A DNA stretch of 6,457 bases, taken from an uncultured Mycoplasmatota bacterium (GTDB taxonomy: Bacteria > Bacillota_I > Bacilli_A > RF39 > UBA660). The notes beneath the pieces are model-generated. The model did not search any database, was not told the DNA's origin, and worked only from the letters and a program-made list of their open reading frames with translations. The translations under genes were made by a program, and so were the position numbers. Below are positions 1-5,686 of this stretch, piece by piece (the first letter of the stretch is position 1; each line of letters begins with the position of its first letter). The DNA is taken from NCBI GenBank assembly GCA_947297555.1, contig CAMYTM010000040.1:1-6457 (forward strand), given 5' to 3'.

Positions 1-109
1 AAAATAATATGATGTGAGCTCCACGCTGTCCACCACACACAAGCGAAGAATACCGGCCCACCCAGCGCGCCCCCACCCCCCATCCCCCAAACCTTTGCTG
101 GGGGGGGGG
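1..109. other. GC-rich, C-rich contig-end segment with terminal G10, probably artefactual
   Basis: This stretch is far richer in G and C than the rest of the window. It holds several C5-C6 runs around 71-88 and ends in ten G at 100-109. A GTG at 14 opens a frame that joins the dehydrogenase frame downstream, but the encoded residues are proline-, serine- and histidine-rich and resemble no dehydrogenase N-terminus. Read on the minus strand it looks like a G-rich degenerate read tail after a homopolymer. I infer a low-quality or chimeric contig end, not native sequence; a real junction with foreign DNA is the alternative. Confidence 0.65.
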
Positions 110-766
110 TATAATGTTGTTTTAAATGGTAGAACACATTATGAAGAACTTTTTGTTATTTCTAAAGAATTAGAAGAACAGTTTTCTATAGAATGTTTAG
201 TATCTATGGGAGATATTGCTAATGAAGAAGATGTAAAAAGAATGCTTGAAGAATTAAAAAATAAGTTTGAAAGATTAGATGTTTTAGTTAATAATGCAGG
301 AATTGTTTATGATATGGAAATTGATGAAAGACCAACAAATGTATTTGAAGAAACCATACATAATAACGTTACAGGGACTTATTTAATGTGTAAGTATTTT
401 GGCTTGTTTATGAAGAACCAAGATTTTATAACTAGAATTATTAATATTTCAAGTACTAATGGTATGGATTGTAATTTTCCTACAAGTATTGATTATGACG
501 CTTCAAAAGCGGCGATTAATTCTTTGACTCGTAATTTTGCAATAGAATATGCACCTAAGGTATTGGTGAATGCCGTAGCACCTGGTTGGATAAATACAGA
601 AATGAATAAGGATTTACCTTCTGATTTAGTGAAGGAAGAAACATCTAAAATTTATTTAAAACGATTTGCAGAACCAAAAGAAATAGCAAGTTTAGTATAT
701 TACTTAGGTAGTGAAGAGAATACATTTGTTAATAATGAAATTATTAAAATAGATGGTGGTTATTAG
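110..766 (+). CDS. Short-chain dehydrogenase/reductase (FabG-like), 5' end missing
   Basis: This is the body of a classical short-chain dehydrogenase/reductase, a cytoplasmic NAD(P)(H)-dependent oxidoreductase. Visible motifs in order are the end of beta-strand 2 followed by NGR at the left edge (NGR in this place often goes with NADPH use), VNNAG at about 287-301, the catalytic serine region INISS near 446-454, the YxxxK catalytic pair (Tyr codon 494, Lys codon 506), the VAPGW-x-T motif near 575-595, and a C-terminal IDGGY. The first 25-30 residues, which should carry the TGxxxGIG dinucleotide-binding loop, are absent and replaced by the anomalous bases 1-109. The natural start is therefore not in the window. 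It ends in TAG, 16 bases before metG, so the two are probably cotranscribed. The substrate cannot be told; 3-oxoacyl-ACP reductase is one possibility among many, and no fatty-acid genes are adjacent. Confidence 0.85.
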   Translation, partial: YNVVLNGRTHYEELFVISKELEEQFSIECLVSMGDIANEEDVKRMLEELKNKFERLDVLVNNAGIVYDMEIDERPTNVFEETIHNNVTGTYLMCKYFGLFMKNQDFITRIINISSTNGMDCNFPTSIDYDASKAAINSLTRNFAIEYAPKVLVNAVAPGWINTEMNKDLPSDLVKEETSKIYLKRFAEPKEIASLVYYLGSEENTFVNNEIIKIDGGY

Positions 767-782
767 AAAGAAGGATTAATTT

Positions 783-2306
783 ATGAAAGAAAAATATTAT
801 ATTTCAACAGCAATTGCCTATACATCTGGAAAACCTCATATTGGAAATACGTATGAGATTGTTCTTGCAGATGCCATTGCTCGTTATAAAAGATTAAAAG
901 GGTATGATGTTTATTTTCAAACAGGTACAGATGAACATGGTGAAAAGATAGAATTAAAGGCACGTGAGGCGGGTATTACACCAAAAGAATTTGTAGATAA
1001 TGTTGCTAAAGAAATTAAAAGTATTTGGGATATTATGAATACTAGTTATGATAAGTTTGTTCGTACTACGGATGAACAACATGAGAAAGTAGTACAAAAG
1101 ATATTTAAAAAAATGTTTGATAAGGGAGATATTTATTTAGGAGAATATAAAGGACTTTATTGTACACCTTGCGAATCTTTTTGGACAGAAAGCCAACTTG
1201 TGGATGGGAAATGTCCTGATTGTGGAAGAGATGTGGAATTAAAAGCAGAAGAGGCATACTTTTTTAAATTAAGTAAGTATCAAGACAAATTAATAGAATA
1301 TATTGAGAACCATCCAGAATTTATAGAGCCTGAATCACGTAAAAATGAAATGGTTAATAATTTTTTAAAACCAGGATTGCAAGATTTATGTGTATCTCGT
1401 ACTTCTTTCGATTGGGGAATACCTGTTGATTTTGATTCTAAACATGTTGTTTATGTATGGCTAGATGCTCTAACCAATTATATTACAAATATTGGGTATG
1501 ACCCAGATGGCTCAAGTGAAGAATTTAACAAGTGGTGGCCAGCAGATTTGCACTTGATTGGAAAAGATATTATTCGTTTTCATACCATTTATTGGCCATG
1601 TTTCTTAATGAGTTTAGAATTACCTCTACCAAAACAAGTTTTTGGGCATCCATGGCTTATTATGAGTGATGGAAAGATGAGTAAAAGTCGAGGGAATGTG
1701 ATTTATGCTGATGATTTAGTGAATGAATTCGGAGTAGATGCAGTGCGTTATTATGTATTGCATGAAATCCCTTTTGCTTCCGATGGTGTTTTTACAAGAG
1801 ATTTATTAATGGAAAGAATTAATGGAGATTTAGTCAATATTTTAGGTAATTTAGTGAATCGTACGATTTCAATGGCTAAAAAATATTTTGAAAGTCACTT
1901 AGAAAATAAAAAAGTAGTAGAAGAAGTGGATAACGAACTTATTACAATGATTAATGCTTTGGAAGAGAAGGTAGAAACTAAAATGAATAATCTTGAAATT
2001 GGTGGAGCAATTGACGAGATATTTGAAGTTTTCCGTCGTAGTAATAAATATATTGATGAGACTACGCCTTGGTCTCTTGCAAAAGAGGAAAATAAAAAAG
2101 ATAGACTTGAGACGGTACTTTATAATTTGATAGAAGCAATACGTGTTTGTGCCGTTTTTATAGAACCATTTTTACCAGAAACTAGCGAGAGGATTTTAAA
2201 TCAAATTCATAGTAGTGATAAATCATTTCGATATAATGAGAATTCTATATATGATTTAAATGAAGCAGAGATTTTATTTCAAAGAATAGATATTTCACAA
2301 AAATGA
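783..2306 (+). CDS. metG: Methionyl-tRNA synthetase, short form
   Basis: This class I aminoacyl-tRNA synthetase joins methionine to tRNA-Met and initiator tRNA in the cytoplasm, using ATP. The 507-residue protein shows the HIGH-type motif HIGN at residues 19-22, four cysteines C127, C130, C144 and C147 in two CxxC pairs (a zinc knuckle in the connective domain), KMSKS at 298-302 and a helical anticodon-binding domain, with the WSLAK segment typical of the family. It stops after that domain: the C-terminal EMAP II/Trbp111-like tRNA-binding domain of the Bacillus subtilis enzyme (about 660 residues) is missing. The start has AAGGA at 771-775, seven bases upstream. The end is a tandem TGA-TAA. 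Its position ahead of tatD matches metS of the Bacillus block. No T-box leader lies before it; it seems to rely on transcription from upstream of the dehydrogenase gene. Confidence 0.97.
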   Translation: MKEKYYISTAIAYTSGKPHIGNTYEIVLADAIARYKRLKGYDVYFQTGTDEHGEKIELKAREAGITPKEFVDNVAKEIKSIWDIMNTSYDKFVRTTDEQHEKVVQKIFKKMFDKGDIYLGEYKGLYCTPCESFWTESQLVDGKCPDCGRDVELKAEEAYFFKLSKYQDKLIEYIENHPEFIEPESRKNEMVNNFLKPGLQDLCVSRTSFDWGIPVDFDSKHVVYVWLDALTNYITNIGYDPDGSSEEFNKWWPADLHLIGKDIIRFHTIYWPCFLMSLELPLPKQVFGHPWLIMSDGKMSKSRGNVIYADDLVNEFGVDAVRYYVLHEIPFASDGVFTRDLLMERINGDLVNILGNLVNRTISMAKKYFESHLENKKVVEEVDNELITMINALEEKVETKMNNLEIGGAIDEIFEVFRRSNKYIDETTPWSLAKEENKKDRLETVLYNLIEAIRVCAVFIEPFLPETSERILNQIHSSDKSFRYNENSIYDLNEAEILFQRIDISQK

Positions 2307-2311
2307 TAATG

Positions 2312-2345
2312 AAACCTATGTAAATTTAGTTATATAGGTTTTTTT
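2312..2345 (+). terminator. Intrinsic terminator after metG
   Basis: The arms AAACCTAT (2312-2319) and ATAGGTTT (2334-2341) pair perfectly. The stem extends inward through a G-U and three A-U pairs to about 12 pairs, with a six-base loop at 2324-2329. A T run covers 2339-2345. It begins six bases after the metG stop codon and separates metG from the downstream DUF3419-like gene. Confidence 0.85.
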
Positions 2346-2390
2346 AAAATTATTTATTTTTATTATAAATATTCATATTCTAAATTGTAA

Positions 2391-2419
2391 TTGACAAAGT
2401 ACGGGGGGGGGGTTATAAT
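2391..2419 (+). promoter_or_regulatory. Consensus sigma-A promoter with a G10 tract in its spacer (putative phase-variable promoter)
   Basis: The -35 box is an exact TTGACA at 2391-2396 and the -10 box an exact TATAAT at 2414-2419. The spacer is 17 bases, the optimum for sigma-A, and ten of these are an uninterrupted G run (2403-2412). Bases 2341-2390 upstream are almost all A and T, resembling an UP element. The predicted start near 2426 gives a leader of about 20 bases with a strong Shine-Dalgarno site. A G10 run in such AT-rich DNA is very unlikely by chance. Slippage would change the spacer length and thus the promoter strength, as is known for the porA and opc promoters of Neisseria meningitidis. 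The promoter is seen directly; the switching is inferred. Confidence 0.85.
2403..2412 (+). repeat. G10 mononucleotide tract (simple sequence repeat)
   Basis: Ten consecutive G lie between the -35 and -10 boxes of the promoter for the DUF3419-like gene. Long G/C homopolymers are slippage hotspots in replication. The length shown is only the one in this assembly and may vary within the population. Confidence 0.9.
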
Positions 2420-2431
2420 ACCAAACAGTTT

Positions 2432-2439
2432 AAGGGGTG
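2432..2439 (+). promoter_or_regulatory. Strong Shine-Dalgarno site for the DUF3419-like gene
   Basis: AAGGGGTG ends seven bases before the ATG at 2447 and close to the predicted 5' end of the transcript. It fixes this ATG as the start. Good translation signals plus a consensus promoter imply high expression when the promoter spacing is optimal. Confidence 0.7.
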
Positions 2440-2446
2440 TTTAGGT

Positions 2447-3379
2447 ATGTGTAATCCAGAATTAAAACAAGATATTTCCATGGCTACAAATATTATTCAT
2501 GATAATAGTAATTATAAAGATAAATATATAAGACATTGTGTAATTCCTGCCAGAGGGACAGAAAATGCAACTGAATTATTTTCAAAAATAGATAATTCAT
2601 TTAAAAAGTGTCTTATTGTAACTGGAAGTGGAGATCAATCGTTAGAGGCTATTTTATATGGTGCAACAGAGATTCATTCTTTTGATATCAATGCACTTGC
2701 TAAATATGGTAGTGCTTTAAAATTTGCTTCTATTGAAGCGTTGGATTATGATGAATTTTGTGCCTTTTATACTAAAATGTTTCCTATACAATTATATAAA
2801 AAAGTACGAGAGTTTTTAAAAGGAGATTTTTTGATTTTTTGGGATTGCATTTTTGATTATGCTTATAATTTTGATATTTATCATTCTCTTTTTAATGCAG
2901 ATGTTCATGGAGATTTAATAAAGTTTGGTTTTTCAATGTATGAAAGTAAAAAGTCATATTCTAAAATTAAAGATAGATTGGGTAAAGTTGCTATTACTTA
3001 TGCAACTTGTAATCTTTTAGATGTATGCTCTCATTTTAAAGAAGTAAATTTTTATGATTTTATTTATCTTTCTAATATATTCTATTATATTCATCAAACG
3101 CCTGAACAATTTAGTGATTTTATTTTACAAAATATATATCCCCTTTTAAAAGAAGATGGGGAAATGATTTTTCATTATTTATATGGTATTTATGGAAGAA
3201 GTGATACTATTTTTGGTTCTCTTTTAGATGACATTTTTTATGGAGAACAATATATGAAAGATATTAAAGATATTGAAGACTTTAGTACATATTTAGATAT
3301 GAAAAAATATATTATAGATAGTTCAGGATACGGTACCCTATATAAAGATAAAGATGTTGCTCTTTCCTTGAAGAGGTAA
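2447..3379 (+). CDS. DUF3419-like, SAM-binding (methyltransferase-fold) protein
   Basis: This 310-residue soluble protein has no signal peptide or clear membrane segment. A Rossmann-type SAM-binding core is suggested by strand CLIVTGSGDQ (about residues 55-64, the glycine-rich motif I), followed by a helix and FDIN at 79-82, whose acidic residue would hold the ribose of SAM. YDFIYLSNI at about 203-211 looks like motif IV, and IYPLLKEDGEMIFHYL at 230-245 like the late beta-strand region of methyltransferases. The spacing GSGDQ - L - GA - DIN - K - A matches my memory of DUF3419 proteins, a family that includes BtaA, which moves the 3-amino-3-carboxypropyl group of SAM to diacylglycerol in betaine-lipid synthesis. 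The actual substrate is unknown; no btaB-like partner is adjacent. It sits between metG and tatD, which are normally neighbours, with its own promoter and terminator, so it looks like an inserted cargo gene. Its promoter carries a G10 tract. Fold: fairly confident; family: moderate. Confidence 0.6.
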   Translation: MCNPELKQDISMATNIIHDNSNYKDKYIRHCVIPARGTENATELFSKIDNSFKKCLIVTGSGDQSLEAILYGATEIHSFDINALAKYGSALKFASIEALDYDEFCAFYTKMFPIQLYKKVREFLKGDFLIFWDCIFDYAYNFDIYHSLFNADVHGDLIKFGFSMYESKKSYSKIKDRLGKVAITYATCNLLDVCSHFKEVNFYDFIYLSNIFYYIHQTPEQFSDFILQNIYPLLKEDGEMIFHYLYGIYGRSDTIFGSLLDDIFYGEQYMKDIKDIEDFSTYLDMKKYIIDSSGYGTLYKDKDVALSLKR

Positions 3380-3401
3380 TTTTACTTCTTCTTTTGTTTT
3401 T
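3370..3401 (+). terminator. Intrinsic terminator overlapping the stop codon of the DUF3419-like gene
   Basis: GAAGAGGTA (3370-3378) pairs with TACTTCTTC (3383-3391), nine pairs with one G-U, around a four-base loop. The T-rich tract TTTTGTTTTT (3392-3401) follows. The last codons and the TAA stop lie inside the 5' arm and loop, so translation to the end should hinder hairpin folding until the ribosome leaves. It closes the transcription unit before tatD. Confidence 0.65.
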
Positions 3402-3427
3402 GTTATATTGGTTTACGAGGGATGCGT

Positions 3428-4174
3428 ATGTTTTGTGATACACATTGTCATTTGTTTCAAGAGTATTATGAAGATATAGATGAAATGATTAGACTTGCAA
3501 AAGAAAATGGGGTAAATCGTATGATAGTAGCAGGATGTGATGCTAAGTCTAATAAGGAAGTATTATCTTTAATAGAAAAGGAAGAGATTTATGGAACGCT
3601 TGGAATCCACCCTGAGGAAGTAGAAAACTTTAAAGAAAGTGATTTGGAATTCATTGAAAAAAATTTACAAAATAAAAAAATTATTGCTATTGGGGAAATT
3701 GGTTTGGATTATCATTATGGGAAAGAAAATAGGGAAAATCAAATTCAATTATTTGAGTTACAACTTGCTTTAGCAGAAAAATATCATATGCCAGTAGTGG
3801 TTCATTCTAGAGAGGCTACTTTAGATACAATTACTTCTTTAAAAAAATATAATGTGAAAGGGGTAATTCACTCTTTTAGTGGAAGTTTAGAGACTGCCAA
3901 AATTTATATAAGTATGGGATTTTTGCTTGGTGTGAATGGTGTTATTACTTTTAAGAATTGTAATTTAAGAGATGTCATAAAAGAAATTGATTTGCATAAT
4001 TTAGTATTGGAGACTGATTCTCCTTATTTGACACCGGTTCCCTTTCGTGGAAAAAGGAATGATTCTAGTAAAATTATTGTGATTGCCGATTATATTTGTG
4101 AGTTAAAAAATGTTTCACGTGTAAAGTTAAGTGAAATTACAAATGTAAATATTAAACAGATTTTTGACATTTAA
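3428..4174 (+). CDS. tatD: TatD-family metal-dependent deoxyribonuclease
   Basis: This is a TIM-barrel, metal-dependent hydrolase of the TatD family (YabD in Bacillus subtilis), a cytoplasmic 3'-5' exonuclease/DNase linked to DNA repair and nucleic-acid turnover. With the start used here it has 248 residues. Metal and catalytic residues are visible in order: H6 and H8 in DTHCHL, H61 in GIHP, E90 in GEIGLDYH, H126 in VVHSRE, H148 in HSFSG and D197 in ETDSPYL. All are present, so the enzyme should be active. An ATG at 3422 is also in frame, but GAGG at 3417-3420 is only one base from it; it is seven bases from the ATG at 3428, which also gives the usual family start. It lies where yabD is expected, upstream of the yabE-like gene. 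A poor promoter candidate (TTTACT 3381, TATATT 3404) overlaps the preceding terminator. Confidence 0.93.
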   Translation: MFCDTHCHLFQEYYEDIDEMIRLAKENGVNRMIVAGCDAKSNKEVLSLIEKEEIYGTLGIHPEEVENFKESDLEFIEKNLQNKKIIAIGEIGLDYHYGKENRENQIQLFELQLALAEKYHMPVVVHSREATLDTITSLKKYNVKGVIHSFSGSLETAKIYISMGFLLGVNGVITFKNCNLRDVIKEIDLHNLVLETDSPYLTPVPFRGKRNDSSKIIVIADYICELKNVSRVKLSEITNVNIKQIFDI

Positions 4175-4192
4175 TTGGATGTTTGATAAACT
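4164..4192 (+). promoter_or_regulatory. Possible sigma-A promoter at the end of tatD for the 3D-domain gene
   Basis: TTGACA at 4164-4169 overlaps the last codons of tatD. Seventeen bases later TAAACT (4187-4192) matches the -10 consensus at four of six positions and is preceded by TG at 4184-4185, as in an extended -10. It could give the 3D-domain gene and rsmA their own transcription, but the weak -10 in an AT-rich genome keeps the call tentative. Confidence 0.35.
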
Positions 4193-4229
4193 TATTTTAG
4201 TAAGAAACAATATTGCGAGGTGAAATACA

Positions 4230-4766
4230 ATGCATCAATTTTTTAAAACAGTAAAAAAATTTTCTCAATTAACTTTGCTAATTTTACTTGTGATATTTGT
4301 GGAATCTAGTAATAACATAAAAGAAACGAAAGTTTTAAATGATAATTATAATAAATCTATTGATTTAGCAACCATGGCAATGAAATTAAAAGAAGATATT
4401 GCAAATGATTTATATAGTGCAAAAGATACTTTTACGGGAGATTTAACTAGTTATTTGCCGACTTGTCCTTTGTGTAGTGGACGTCTTGCGTGTCTTCCTA
4501 AATATAATGTATTGGACGGAACGGAAACATATGATGATCTTTCTTATGGGAATGTTAAAATAGTCGCGTCTAGTAAAAATTTGCCTTGTGGGTCCATTGT
4601 TCGTTTGAATAAAACAAAATTATCTAACGAGCCTGTTCTTGCTATTGTGCTTGATCGTGGAGTTTTGGGAAATGATTTGGATTTGTTAACTTCAAATGAA
4701 ACATATGCTTATCAAGTTGGTCGTTCAACCGTTACTTATGATGTTTTGAGAAATGGATGGCAATAA
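4230..4766 (+). CDS. Small exported or membrane-anchored 3D-domain (YabE/RpfB-like) protein
   Basis: This 178-residue protein starts with a basic segment (residues 6-10) and a hydrophobic stretch at about 13-24, a signal peptide or single N-terminal anchor, so the rest should be outside the membrane. The C-terminal half (about 69-178) resembles the 3D domain, a double-psi beta-barrel: TSYLPTCPLCSG, then GNVKIVASSKNLPCGSIVRL, then VLDRG with D142, and GNDLDLL with D149 and D151, the aspartates that name the domain. 3D domains occur in wall-active enzymes such as MltA-type lytic transglycosylases and in YabE/Rpf-like proteins; a role in peptidoglycan cleavage is inferred. The DUF348 repeats and G5 domain of Bacillus YabE are missing, so only the catalytic-type domain remains. 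Four cysteines (C79, C82, C88, C120) are unusual for an exported protein. GAGGTGA at 4217-4223 sets the start. Its place between tatD and rsmA matches yabE. Confidence 0.75.
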   Translation: MHQFFKTVKKFSQLTLLILLVIFVESSNNIKETKVLNDNYNKSIDLATMAMKLKEDIANDLYSAKDTFTGDLTSYLPTCPLCSGRLACLPKYNVLDGTETYDDLSYGNVKIVASSKNLPCGSIVRLNKTKLSNEPVLAIVLDRGVLGNDLDLLTSNETYAYQVGRSTVTYDVLRNGWQ

Positions 4767-4776
4767 GCCATTTTTT
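4757..4776 (+). terminator. Weak hairpin plus T run overlapping the 3D-gene stop codon
   Basis: ATGGC (4757-4761) pairs with GCCAT (4767-4771) around AATAA, followed by T at 4772-4776. The TAA stop (4764-4766) lies in the loop. The stem is short, so it may only attenuate transcription into rsmA, whose ATG is 24 bases beyond the stop. Confidence 0.4.
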
Positions 4777-4790
4777 CAGTTGGAGGAATT

Positions 4791-5573
4791 ATGGAATATA
4801 TAAAAGCAAAAAAAAAATATGGACAAAATTTTTTGAAAAGTGAGGAAGTATTAACTAACATTGCTTCTAGTGTGGAAGTAGACAAGAATGATTTAATTTT
4901 AGAGATTGGTCCTGGCATGGGAGCGTTAACTTCTTTCCTTGCTAAGAAGGATACTTCTCTTTTTAGTTATGAAATTGATGAACGCATGAAACCATTTTTG
5001 AAAAAGTTTGAAAGTGAGAAGTGTAAGATTATCTATGATGATTTTTTAAAAAGAAATATTGTAGATGATATAAAAGAGATACCTTTTCAGGATTTATATG
5101 TAGTTGCAAATATTCCTTATTATATTACTTCTCCTATCATTGTAAAGTTAATAGAGATGGAAGTAAAACCCAAAGAGATTGTATTGTTGGTTCAAAAAGA
5201 GTTTGCTGAAAGAATAGTAGCAAGTGCAGGACATAAAGAATATAATGCTTTTACTTTGTTTGTTGATATGGAGTATGAGGCAGAACTTTTATTTTTAGTG
5301 GATAGAAATCAGTTTATTCCTGTACCAAATGTGGATAGTGCAGTTATAAAGTTAACGAGAAAAGAAAAAATAGATATCTTGAATAAGGAGAAATATTTAA
5401 GGTTTGTTCGAGATGCTTTTTCAAATAAGCGTAAGACTTTAAAAAATAATTTAAAAGACTATGACTGGGAAAAAATAAAAAGCATTTTAGAAAAATTTGG
5501 CTATAAGGAGAATGTTCGCGCTGAAGAGATAAATAAAGAAGATTTTAAAAAATTAGTAAATCAATATGAATAA
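4791..5573 (+). CDS. rsmA: 16S rRNA (adenine(1518)-N(6)/adenine(1519)-N(6))-dimethyltransferase
   Basis: RsmA (KsgA) dimethylates two adjacent adenines in the helix 45 loop near the 3' end of 16S rRNA, using SAM, late in small-subunit assembly; its loss gives kasugamycin resistance. The 260-residue protein shows the family start KKYGQNFL at residues 8-15, the SAM-binding EIGPGMGALT at 37-46, the acidic YEID at 59-62 and the catalytic NIPYY at 106-110, then the small helical C-terminal domain with AFSNKRKTLKNNL. It is slightly shorter than the roughly 270-290 residues usual for the family, with nothing obviously missing. GGAGG at 4782-4786 is four bases before the ATG. A run of ten A at 4808-4817 lies in codons 6-9, a possible slippage site. 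Bacillus keeps rnmV directly upstream of ksgA; here that gene is absent and rsmA follows the 3D-domain gene. Confidence 0.96.
   Translation: MEYIKAKKKYGQNFLKSEEVLTNIASSVEVDKNDLILEIGPGMGALTSFLAKKDTSLFSYEIDERMKPFLKKFESEKCKIIYDDFLKRNIVDDIKEIPFQDLYVVANIPYYITSPIIVKLIEMEVKPKEIVLLVQKEFAERIVASAGHKEYNAFTLFVDMEYEAELLFLVDRNQFIPVPNVDSAVIKLTRKEKIDILNKEKYLRFVRDAFSNKRKTLKNNLKDYDWEKIKSILEKFGYKENVRAEEINKEDFKKLVNQYE
4808..4817 (+). repeat. A10 mononucleotide tract in the 5' end of rsmA
   Basis: Ten consecutive A span codons 6-9 of rsmA, encoding the lysines before the YGQNFL motif. A one-base change would shift the frame almost at the start. Such runs are common in AT-rich genomes, so the tract alone proves no regulation. 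Confidence 0.6.
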
Positions 5574-5600
5574 AGGATTTTTATGAAAATAATATTTTAG

Positions 5601-5637
5601 CGATACATATAAAGTTTAGTGCTGTATCGTTTTTTTT
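5601..5637 (+). terminator. Intrinsic terminator after rsmA
   Basis: CGATACA (5601-5607) pairs with TGTATCG (5623-5629), seven pairs with a 15-base loop, followed by eight T (5630-5637). It starts 27 bases after the rsmA stop and separates rsmA from yabG, in keeping with separate, sporulation-timed control of yabG. Confidence 0.8.
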
Positions 5638-5686
5638 ATTACGTTTTAGAAAACGATAAAAATTAGGCAAAAAAATAGTATTTTTG

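Noticed and set aside
14..109. GTG start at 14 as the true start of the dehydrogenase
   Set aside because: The encoded 32 residues lack the TGxxxGIG loop, are encoded by GC-rich foreign-looking DNA, and no Shine-Dalgarno site precedes the GTG.
766..783. T-box or SAM riboswitch controlling metG
   Set aside because: Only 16 bases separate the dehydrogenase stop from metG; there is no room for a riboswitch.
781..963. Minus-strand 60-codon open frame inside metG
   Set aside because: It lies antisense to the well-conserved start of MetRS, has no ribosome-binding site or recognisable domain, and is a shadow.
2304..2309. TGA read as tryptophan (Mollicute code), with TAA as the real metG stop
   Set aside because: Trp is TGG throughout the window and no gene needs TGA as a sense codon; the TGA-TAA pair is just a tandem stop.
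2307..2446. Additional small RNA or gene in the metG - DUF3419 interval
   Set aside because: The interval is fully accounted for by the terminator, an AT-rich upstream region, the promoter and the Shine-Dalgarno site.
3360..3375. CTCTT/AAGAG pairing as an antiterminator of the 3370-3401 hairpin
   Set aside because: Five weak pairs within translated codons; too short to compete with the nine-pair terminator.
3381..3409. TTTACT - 17 bases - TATATT as the tatD promoter
   Set aside because: The -35 is poor, it overlaps the terminator tail, and the predicted start would cut into the tatD Shine-Dalgarno site.
4736..4918. Minus-strand 60-codon open frame over the end of the 3D-domain gene and start of rsmA
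   Set aside because: Antisense to two supported genes, no family resemblance; a composition shadow.
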